Shown piece after piece: positions 25,185-31,412 of a DNA stretch of 31,412 bases. The DNA is taken from NCBI GenBank assembly GCA_033765305.1, contig JANRID010000001.1, positions 1 to 31,412 on the forward strand. Direction: 5' to 3'. The stretch is from RDXT01 sp033765305. GTDB taxonomy: Bacteria > Bacteroidota > Bacteroidia > J057. Each line of letters opens with the position of its first letter. The stretch's first letter is position 1. Made by a program: the position numbers and the translations under genes. Below the pieces are notes generated by a model. That model was not told the origin of the DNA. It worked only from the letters and a program-made list of their open reading frames with translations, and did not search any database.

Positions 25185-26547
25185 ATACGCGGTAGCCCCA
25201 GGGTTCCAGCTCCAGCACTGTGCCGGGTGCCAGCTGTTGCTCCGTCTGGCGGAAGCATTCGCGGTAGGTTCCGCTGTACCCGCTGCCCTGCAGGGTGATT
25301 TTGCGGGGCTGTCCGCTCAGGTTGACTGCCGCCACGACCCGGTCGCCGCGCTGCTCGCGGTAGTATGCAAAGACTGCATCGGGCTCCGTCTGCGGGATGG
25401 TCACGGCCCGCCCGCCGTGGATGCCGTTCCAGAGCGCTTCGTTGCGGTGCTTGAGATCGAGCAGGGTGCGGTAGAACCCGGTCTTGGCGAAGGTCCCCCA
25501 GTCGATCTGGTCCTTGTCGAAGAAGGAAAGCTGCTTCTGCAGCCCGGATTCCTGTCCGCTGTAGATCAAAGGCATGCCGTCGAGGGTGAAAGCCAGCACG
25601 GCATAGGCATCCTCGCCGGCGCCGAAGCGCATCGGGAGCTTGTTCCAGGTGTTTTCGTCGTGGTTGGTGATGAACGACATGTGGCAGGCGTGCGACGGAA
25701 AATCGCGGGCAATGCCGGCCAGGTAATCGCTCAGGGTGTCTGCGCCGGCGCCGTTCAGGATGCCCAGCATCACGTCTTTCAGCGGCCAGCCGTAGTTGGC
25801 GTTGAAGCAGCTGGCGAAATGGGCGGCATTGTCGCCGTTTTCGGAGAGCATGAAGACCGTTTTCACCGAATCGAGCCGGGGCCGGAGCTCCGCCCAGAAA
25901 TCATCCGGCACAAAGCCCGACACGTCGCAGCGGAACCCGTCGATATCGGCCTCCCGCAGCCAGAACAGCATGGCGTCGCCCATGGCCTTCCGCATCTCGC
26001 GGCTGCCGTAGTTGAGGTCGGCGACATCGGTCCAGTCGGTGCCGGCGGGATGAATGATGCTGTCGGTGCCGGGGTCGCGGGTGTACCAGTCCGGATGCTG
26101 GGCGATCCAGACGTGGTCCCAGCCGGTGTGGTTGGGCACCCAGTCGAGGATCAGCTTCATGCCCAGCTCGTGGGCTTTGGATACCAGGCGCTTGAAATCC
26201 TCCATCGTGCCGTAGCCGGGATTGACGGCGGTATAGTCGGCATTGGCATAGGGGCTGCCCAGCGAGCCCTTGCGCTTGGCTTCGCTGATGGGATGGATGG
26301 GCATGAGCCAGAGCACATCGACGCCCAGGTCCCGGAGCCGGGGCAGGTGGGCTTCGAAGGCTGCGAAGGTGCCTTCAGGGGTATATTGGCGGATGTTGAC
26401 CTCGTAAATATTGGCATTCTTAAACCAGTCGGGCTCCGGCGGGCGGAGCGCAGGCGCCTGTACAGGCGGCGGGGAGGCAGGATCGGCCTGGCGGCAGGCG
26501 GGAAATGCGAGGAACGCGAGCAGCAGAAGCGTCGTAAACCGGAGCAT
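25165..26547 (-). CDS. GH13 alpha-amylase family enzyme, lipoprotein
   Basis: A 460-residue alpha-glucan-active enzyme. A lipoprotein signal (TLLLLAFLAFPAC, Cys18) places it on a membrane facing the periplasm or surface. The (beta/alpha)8 barrel motifs are complete: DWVPNHTGWDH (region I, ~135-145), DGFRCDVSG with nucleophile Asp208 (II), FMLSENG with acid/base Glu236 (III), and FITNHDENTW with His296/Asp297 (IV). A C-terminal beta domain ends EPWGYRVYASEQ. Specificity (amylase, maltogenic or other) cannot be read. An in-frame ATG at 26565 would add six residues; 26547 gives a more typical lipoprotein n-region. It is divergent from the PSCyt1/DUF1549/DUF1553 gene. Confidence 0.93.
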   Translation of the reverse strand: MLRFTTLLLLAFLAFPACRQADPASPPPVQAPALRPPEPDWFKNANIYEVNIRQYTPEGTFAAFEAHLPRLRDLGVDVLWLMPIHPISEAKRKGSLGSPYANADYTAVNPGYGTMEDFKRLVSKAHELGMKLILDWVPNHTGWDHVWIAQHPDWYTRDPGTDSIIHPAGTDWTDVADLNYGSREMRKAMGDAMLFWLREADIDGFRCDVSGFVPDDFWAELRPRLDSVKTVFMLSENGDNAAHFASCFNANYGWPLKDVMLGILNGAGADTLSDYLAGIARDFPSHACHMSFITNHDENTWNKLPMRFGAGEDAYAVLAFTLDGMPLIYSGQESGLQKQLSFFDKDQIDWGTFAKTGFYRTLLDLKHRNEALWNGIHGGRAVTIPQTEPDAVFAYYREQRGDRVVAAVNLSGQPRKITLQGSGYSGTYRECFRQTEQQLAPGTVLELEPWGYRVYASEQP

Positions 26548-26762
26548 AGCAGCAGATGGGTACATTGGTCCGCAAAATATACAGAAAACCAGGCCAAAAG
26601 CAGTGACATCGGTCATCGGGGCCTCTGCGCTGCGGCATCGGCGGATTCCGCCGGGTAAAATCCTTTGCGCAGGCGGATGAGTTTTGCGGCAAAAGCCCTA
26701 TCTTCAGCCGTGAACAGCCTTTCCGCCCGGAAAGGCCGGTATCGTCTGCTACTGCTATCCGC

Positions 26763-29561
26763 ATGCGAAGAATTGGGCTCCGGTGGCCGCTGACCCTGGC
26801 GGCAGCGCTGCTTGTATTAGGGGCCGGCGCGGCCCTGACGGGCCTGGGCGGCCGCACGGTTTCCTTCAATGAGGAGATCCGCCCCATTCTGAACCGCAGC
26901 TGCATCGCCTGCCACGGGGGCGTAAAGCAAAGCGGAGGCTTCAGCCTGCTTTCCCGCGAGGAGGCCCTGCGGCCTGCAGAGTCCGGCAAGCCGGTCATCG
27001 TGCCCGGAGATGCCGACCGCAGCGAACTGTACCTGCGCCTCGTCAGCCGCGATCCTGAAGCGCGCATGCCCCTCGATCACCCGCCGCTCGGCTCCGCCGA
27101 GATCCGCCTCATCCGCCGCTGGATCGATCAGGGCGCGCCCTGGGAGCCGCACTGGTCCTTTGTGCCGCCCCGGATGCCGGAGATGCCGCGCATGCCCCGC
27201 AATTGGGGCTACAACGGCATCGACGCCCTGGTCTATGCGGGCCTGCGCGAGGCCGGTCTCGATCCCGCCCCCGAAGCCGACCGCCGCACCCTCATCCGCC
27301 GCCTCAGCCTGGATCTGACCGGCCTGCCGCCCTCGCCGGAAGCCGTGGAGGCCTTCGAGGCCGATACCCGCCCCGATGCCTACGAACAGCTCGCGGACAG
27401 CCTGCTGGCTTCGCCCGGCTACGGCGAGCGCTGGGCGGCCTTGTGGATGGATCTGGCCCGCTATGCCGACACCAAAGGCTACGAGCATGACCCCCAGCGC
27501 GACCTCTGGCCCTACCGCGACTGGCTCATCCGCGCATTCAGCGAAGACATGCCGTTCGACCAGTTCACCATCAGCCAGCTCGCCGGCGACCTCCTGCCGC
27601 AGCCGGCTGCGGATCAGCTCATTGCAACGGCTTTTCACCGCTGCACAATGGCCAATTCCGAAGGCGGCACCGATGACGAGGAATTCCGCCTTGCGGCGCA
27701 GTACGACCGCATGCGCACCACCTGGACCATCTGGCAGGGGCTTACGATGGAGTGTGTGCAATGCCACAGCCATCCCTACGAGCCGATCTACCAGCCGGAA
27801 TATTACCGCTTCATGGCATTTTTCAACAATACCCAGGACGCCGACCTCGATGTGGATGCGCCGGTGCTGGAGCTGTTTGAAAAACGCCCCGACCACGAGG
27901 CCGCCGAGCGGCTCGCCGCCTGGCTGAAGCAGCAGCCGCCTGCCGGCGATACGCTGCGCAGGCCCTTCAATGCCGAAATCCGGGATGCGCTCTTTCCCCG
28001 CCTGATTCCGGCCTATGCCGATGATTTCCACGAAGTGACCCTCTACCACGACGGCGCAGCCGCCAGCTGGACCCACAACCTCCAGGCCATGGGCAACCGG
28101 GGCTACCACCTGATATTCAGCCAGGTAGATTTTACGGGGCTGAGCCGCATCCTGCTTACATACGCAGCGCAGGGCAGCCAGGGCCGCGTGGAGTTCCGTC
28201 TTGGCAGCCCGGAAGGGCCGCTGGCAGGCGCATACGACTGCCGGCCGACGACAAAGTTTATCCGGGGCAATGAAGGCGGCGACTGGGATACGTGGAAAAC
28301 GGTGCCGGTGCCCATCCAGGCGCCGCCGGGCCGCCAGGATCTGTATGTGGTGCTGCGCAATACCACCGGCAGGATCCCGGACGGCGTGGTGGTGGTCAAA
28401 GAGCTCGAACTGTCAGGGCCGGGCTATGCAGCGCCCGGCGCAGCGCAGCGGGTGCGGCAGGATTCCCTGCTCCAGCTCCGCAGGCGGGCCCTGCGGCTGC
28501 CAGTGATGAAGGACCGCCTGCCGGGCAATGCCCGCGTCACGCGCGTGTTCACGCGCGGCAACTGGCTCACCCCTGCCGATACCGTGACGCCCGGCGTCCC
28601 GGCCTCGCTGCCGCCCCTTCCGCCGGATGCCCCGGCGGACCGCCTGGGCATGGCCCGCTGGCTCGTGAGCCCCGAAAACCCGCTCACCGCACGGGTGACC
28701 GTCAACCGCTTCTGGGAGCAGCTCTTCGGAACCGGGATCGTCGAGACCCTTGAAGATTTCGGCTCGCAGGGCGCCAAACCCTCCAATCAGGCCCTGCTCG
28801 ACTATCTGGCCCTGCGCTGGATGCACGAGCACCGCTGGAGCGTCAAGCAGCTGCTGCGCGAAATTGTGCTTTCGGCAGCCTACCGGCAGTCTTCGGCGCT
28901 CACACCGGAGAAACGCGAGCGCGATCCCTACAACCGGCTCATTTCCAGAGGTCCCAGGGTGCGGATTTCCGCCGAGCAGGTGCGGGACCAGGCCCTGGCG
29001 GCCTGCGGCCTGCTCTCCGGCAAGCAGTACGGCCCCAGCGTCATGCCCTATCAGCCCGACGGAGTATGGAAAGTGGTGTACAACGGTGCGCGCTGGATCG
29101 TGAGCGACGGCGAAGACGCCTACCGGCGGGCGCTGTACACCTACTGGCGGCGCACCAGCCCCTACCCGTCGATGCTGACCTTCGACGGGTCCAGCCGGGA
29201 GTTCTGCGTGCCGCGCCGCATCCGGACCAATACCCCCCTCCAGGCGCTGGTCACCCTCAACGACCCGGTGTTTCATGAGGCGGCCTCCGTCCTCGCAGCC
29301 CGGATCTGGGAGCGGCACCGGGGCGATCCGGCGGCTGCGGTGCGGCAGGCCTGCCGCACCCTGCTGCTCCGCGAGCCGGACCCCGGCACGTTCGATGCGC
29401 TGGAAGCGCTGTATGCACAGTCGCTGGCGGTATTCGAGGCCGATGCGCAGGCGGCTGCCGGCATGGCCTGCAATGCCGTGCCCGAAAGCCCGCAGCTCGC
29501 GGCGCTGACCACCGTAGCGGGTGCCCTGATGAACCTCGATACCTTTCTCACCAAAGAATAA
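26763..29561 (+). CDS. PSCyt1-DUF1549-DUF1553 (PSD1) dihaem protein
   Basis: A 932-residue protein with an N-terminal membrane anchor or signal (about residues 8-28, LTLAAALLVLGAGAAL). The PSCyt1 domain carries the haem c motif CIACH (Cys47, Cys50, His51). DUF1549 follows (RRLSLDLTGLPPSPEAVEAF, GERWAALWMDLARYADTKGYE), with a second CxxCH, CVQCH, at residues 331-335 followed by SHPYEPI. The C-terminal DUF1553 contains RLGMARWLVSPENPLTARVTVNRFWEQLFGTGIVETLEDFGSQG (several motifs) and FDGSSREFCVPRRIRTNTPLQALVTLND. The family is abundant in planctomycetes and some Bacteroidota and is usually paired with DUF1501, as here (9 bp gap). Two haem c sites suggest periplasmic electron transfer; the substrate is unknown. 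Confidence 0.92.
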   Translation: MRRIGLRWPLTLAAALLVLGAGAALTGLGGRTVSFNEEIRPILNRSCIACHGGVKQSGGFSLLSREEALRPAESGKPVIVPGDADRSELYLRLVSRDPEARMPLDHPPLGSAEIRLIRRWIDQGAPWEPHWSFVPPRMPEMPRMPRNWGYNGIDALVYAGLREAGLDPAPEADRRTLIRRLSLDLTGLPPSPEAVEAFEADTRPDAYEQLADSLLASPGYGERWAALWMDLARYADTKGYEHDPQRDLWPYRDWLIRAFSEDMPFDQFTISQLAGDLLPQPAADQLIATAFHRCTMANSEGGTDDEEFRLAAQYDRMRTTWTIWQGLTMECVQCHSHPYEPIYQPEYYRFMAFFNNTQDADLDVDAPVLELFEKRPDHEAAERLAAWLKQQPPAGDTLRRPFNAEIRDALFPRLIPAYADDFHEVTLYHDGAAASWTHNLQAMGNRGYHLIFSQVDFTGLSRILLTYAAQGSQGRVEFRLGSPEGPLAGAYDCRPTTKFIRGNEGGDWDTWKTVPVPIQAPPGRQDLYVVLRNTTGRIPDGVVVVKELELSGPGYAAPGAAQRVRQDSLLQLRRRALRLPVMKDRLPGNARVTRVFTRGNWLTPADTVTPGVPASLPPLPPDAPADRLGMARWLVSPENPLTARVTVNRFWEQLFGTGIVETLEDFGSQGAKPSNQALLDYLALRWMHEHRWSVKQLLREIVLSAAYRQSSALTPEKRERDPYNRLISRGPRVRISAEQVRDQALAACGLLSGKQYGPSVMPYQPDGVWKVVYNGARWIVSDGEDAYRRALYTYWRRTSPYPSMLTFDGSSREFCVPRRIRTNTPLQALVTLNDPVFHEAASVLAARIWERHRGDPAAAVRQACRTLLLREPDPGTFDALEALYAQSLAVFEADAQAAAGMACNAVPESPQLAALTTVAGALMNLDTFLTKE

Positions 29562-29570
29562 CCCGGACGG

Positions 29571-31064
29571 ATGGCGGCGAAACGCATACAGCTTCCGCTG
29601 GAAGCAGCTTTGATGGAGACCCGGTTTCACACGCGGCGGCATTTCCTGCAGCGCTGCGCGATGGGGCTGGGCGGCCTGGCGCTGAGCAGTCTGCTCGGCA
29701 GCTGCGGCGGCGATGAGCCGGCAGCGGCTTCGGGCCTGCTCCAGGACCCGATGGCGCCGCGCCCGCCGCAGCTGGCGCCCAAGGCGCGGCGGGTGATCTA
29801 CCTGCACATGGCAGGCTCGCCCTCGCAGCTGGAGCTGTTCGATTATAAGCCGGCGCTGGCCAGGCTGGACGGCCAGGACTGCCCGCCTTCGCTGCTCGAA
29901 GGCAAGCGCTTTGCCTTCATCCAGGGCGTGCCCAAAATGCTGGGGCCGCAGGCAGCCTTCGCGCAGCACGGCCAGTCGGGCGCGTGGATCTCCGAGCGGC
30001 TGCCCCATTTCAGCCGGATGGCAGACGAGGTGGCCTTTCTGAAGGCGATGCATACGGACGAATTCAACCATGCCCCGGCGCAGCTGCTGGTGCATACCGG
30101 CAGCCCGAGGCCGGGCAGGCCGGGCATAGGCGCCTGGGCTGCGTATGGCTTGGGCACCGAAAACGCTGATCTGCCCGGATTTGTCGTGCTGGTCTCCGGC
30201 GGCAATACCCCCGACGGCGGCAAAAGCCTCTGGGGCAGCGGATTCCTGCCCTCGGTCTATCAGGGGGTGCAGTGCCGCTCGGAAGGCGAGCCGGTCCTGT
30301 TTCTCGAAGACCCGCAGGGCATGCCGCGCGACCTGCGCAAAGCCAGCATCGAGACCATCAACCGCATCAACCGGCAGCAGTACGAGCAGTTTCAGGACCC
30401 GGAAATCCTCACCCGCATCGAACAGTACGAACTGGCCTTCCGCATGCAGCTCTCTGTGCCGGGCGTGATGGACATCTCGGAGGAGCCGGAGGCGGTGCTG
30501 AAGCAGTACGGCGCGGAGCCGGGCGCTTCGTCCTTTGCCAACAACTGCCTGCTGGCCAGGCGCCTCGCTGAAGCGGGCACCCGCTTTATTCAGCTGTTTC
30601 ACTGGGGCTGGGACTCGCACGGCAACGGCCTGAAGGAATCGCTGCATCACGGCTTTGTCGGGCAATGCCAGGATGTGGACCGCCCGATGACGGCCTTGCT
30701 CATGGACCTGCAGCAGCGGGGCCTGCTCGAAGATACCCTCGTCGTCTGGGGCGGAGAATTCGGGCGCACGCCGATGTGGGAAAACCGCGGCGGCTACACA
30801 GCGCCCTACAAAGGCCGCGATCATCACAGCGATGCCTTTACGGTCTGGCTGGCCGGCGGCGGCATCAAGCCCGGCGTCTCGCACGGCGAAACCGACGAAA
30901 TCGGCTACTACGGCATCTCCGGACGAACCCATGTCCACGACCTCCAGGCCACCATCCTGCATTGCCTCGGCTTCGACCACAAACAGCTGACCTATCCGTT
31001 CCAGGGCCGCAATTTCCGCCTGACTGATGTGCATGGCGAAGTGGTCCGGGAAATTCTGGCCTGA
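29571..31064 (+). CDS. DUF1501 protein with twin-arginine signal
   Basis: A 497-residue protein. The N-terminus has a Tat-like signal (TRRHFLQRC, then AMGLGGLALSSLLGSCGG), so export in folded form and possibly lipidation is likely. The body belongs to DUF1501, an alkaline-phosphatase/sulfatase-fold family: VIYLHMAGSPSQLELFDYKP near the start, SGGNTPDGGKSLWGSGFLPSVYQG in the middle, FHWGWDSHGN, and DTLVVWGGEFGRTPMWE with DHHSDAF near the C-terminus (probable metal ligands). An ATG at 29613 (METRFHTRRHFLQ) would give a more usual signal n-region and may be the true start. It is paired with the upstream dihaem protein; biochemical function is not established. Confidence 0.9.
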   Translation: MAAKRIQLPLEAALMETRFHTRRHFLQRCAMGLGGLALSSLLGSCGGDEPAAASGLLQDPMAPRPPQLAPKARRVIYLHMAGSPSQLELFDYKPALARLDGQDCPPSLLEGKRFAFIQGVPKMLGPQAAFAQHGQSGAWISERLPHFSRMADEVAFLKAMHTDEFNHAPAQLLVHTGSPRPGRPGIGAWAAYGLGTENADLPGFVVLVSGGNTPDGGKSLWGSGFLPSVYQGVQCRSEGEPVLFLEDPQGMPRDLRKASIETINRINRQQYEQFQDPEILTRIEQYELAFRMQLSVPGVMDISEEPEAVLKQYGAEPGASSFANNCLLARRLAEAGTRFIQLFHWGWDSHGNGLKESLHHGFVGQCQDVDRPMTALLMDLQQRGLLEDTLVVWGGEFGRTPMWENRGGYTAPYKGRDHHSDAFTVWLAGGGIKPGVSHGETDEIGYYGISGRTHVHDLQATILHCLGFDHKQLTYPFQGRNFRLTDVHGEVVREILA

Positions 31065-31071
31065 AGGCTGG

Positions 31072-31190
31072 TATTGAATTGGGTATTGGGTATTGAGTAT
31101 TGGGTATTGAGTATTGGGTATTGAGTATTGGGTATTGAGTATTGGGTATTGGGTATTGAGTATTGGGTATTGGGTATTGGGTATTGGGTA
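31072..31190 (+). repeat. Heptamer array TATTGRG, 15 perfect-register units
   Basis: Fifteen contiguous 7-bp units run from 31084 to 31188, each TATTGGG or TATTGAG, alternating for the first eight and then mostly GGG. A degenerate leading unit is at 31072. It lies just downstream of the DUF1501 stop. Read in frame on the minus strand it gives a spurious repeated YPIPNTQ-like peptide. Confidence 0.95.
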
Positions 31191-31244
31191 CAATACATAA
31201 GGTTAATTTATTTGTAAAACAGGTACATACGTGCTGTTTCCTCA
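31191..31244. other. Spacer between two facing heptamer arrays
   Basis: An AT-richer stretch of about 54 bases (CAATACATAAGG, then TTAATTTATTTGTAAAAC) separates the arrays. It could be single-stranded or hold a promoter, but no clear TAnnTTTG box with a correctly spaced TTG was found. Confidence 0.4.
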
Positions 31245-31384
31245 CACTACACACTACTCACTACTCACTACGCACTACTCACTACGCACTACTCACTACG
31301 CACTACTCACTACGCACTACTCACTACGCACTACACACTACGCACTACTCACTACTCACTACTCACAACGCAATAAGCAATACT
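31245..31384 (-). repeat. Heptamer array CACTACK, about 20 units, opposite orientation
   Basis: From 31245, 7-bp units CACTACA, CACTACT and CACTACG repeat in strict register to 31363 (17 units), then decay through CACAACG, CAATAAG and CAATACT to 31384. The reverse complement is TAGTG(A/C/T)G, the same family as TAKTGRG elsewhere in the window. It faces the 31084-31188 array in inverted orientation. Confidence 0.95.
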
Positions 31385-31412
31385 GTCTACGGGATGAGCA
31401 CAACTCAGAACT

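Noticed and set aside
28413..31193. Long minus-strand open frame of 926 codons with repeated YPIPNTQ-like start
   Set aside because: It lies antisense to the DUF1501 and PSD1 genes; the N-terminal repeat is only the translation of the heptamer array, and the rest has no family motif.
31072..31384. CRISPR array
   Set aside because: Units are 7 bp and contiguous with no unique spacers, and no cas genes are present.

Overview
The window joins two genomic styles. From 1 to about 7,040 it looks like a high-GC gammaproteobacterium of the Xanthomonadales (Lysobacter/Xanthomonas-like; inferred from IlvC, IlvG-IlvM and LeuA protein style, frequent GCG/GCGCGC, and clear AGGAG-type ribosome sites). From about 7,075 to the end it looks like a high-GC Bacteroidota, probably Saprospiria-like: TAnnTTTG promoters, few Shine-Dalgarno sites, a type IX secretion C-terminal domain, and dispersed 7-bp repeat tracts. 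The switch falls inside an intact leuC reading frame at the conserved GDSHTSTHGAFG codons. It is either a recombinant gene or, more likely, a metagenome assembly chimera.

Left part (1-~7,040): a branched-chain amino acid operon, all on +: ilvD (5' truncated), ilvC, ilvG, ilvM, ilvE, leuA and the start of leuC. Spacing is tight and there are several start/stop overlaps. A 233-bp MITE-like element with imperfect 22-bp terminal inverted repeats sits between the two acetolactate synthase subunit genes.

Middle part (~7,075-17,310): the rest of leuC, a convergent terminator, then mostly minus-strand genes: a GH15 glucoamylase/trehalase-like enzyme, a complete IS1634-like insertion sequence with a 6-bp target duplication that landed inside a heptamer repeat tract, tRNA-Arg(ACG) with its own promoter and terminator, a MoxR AAA+ ATPase, a small exported protein overlapping transketolase by 4 bp, transketolase, a PaaD-like Fe-S protein, a 490-bp repeat-rich gene-free stretch, and ndk.

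Right part (17,311-31,412): ndk and nrnA diverge from what looks like a shared promoter built on a CAATTG palindrome. nrnA heads a likely operon with two tandem FKBP-type isomerases (one lipoprotein, one without signal), an exported barrel-like protein and lipA. Then come a 959-aa T9SS-exported beta-propeller protein, a SixA-like phosphatase, a convergent DUF6884-like gene and GH13 lipoprotein amylase, and a + strand pair (PSCyt1/DUF1549/DUF1553 dihaem protein plus DUF1501 Tat-signal protein). The window ends in two facing arrays of 7-bp repeats.

No CRISPR array, phage or obvious defence system was seen. The most notable items are the leuC junction, the heptamer repeat system with the IS inserted in it, the ilvG-ilvM intergenic element and the divergent ndk/nrnA promoter.
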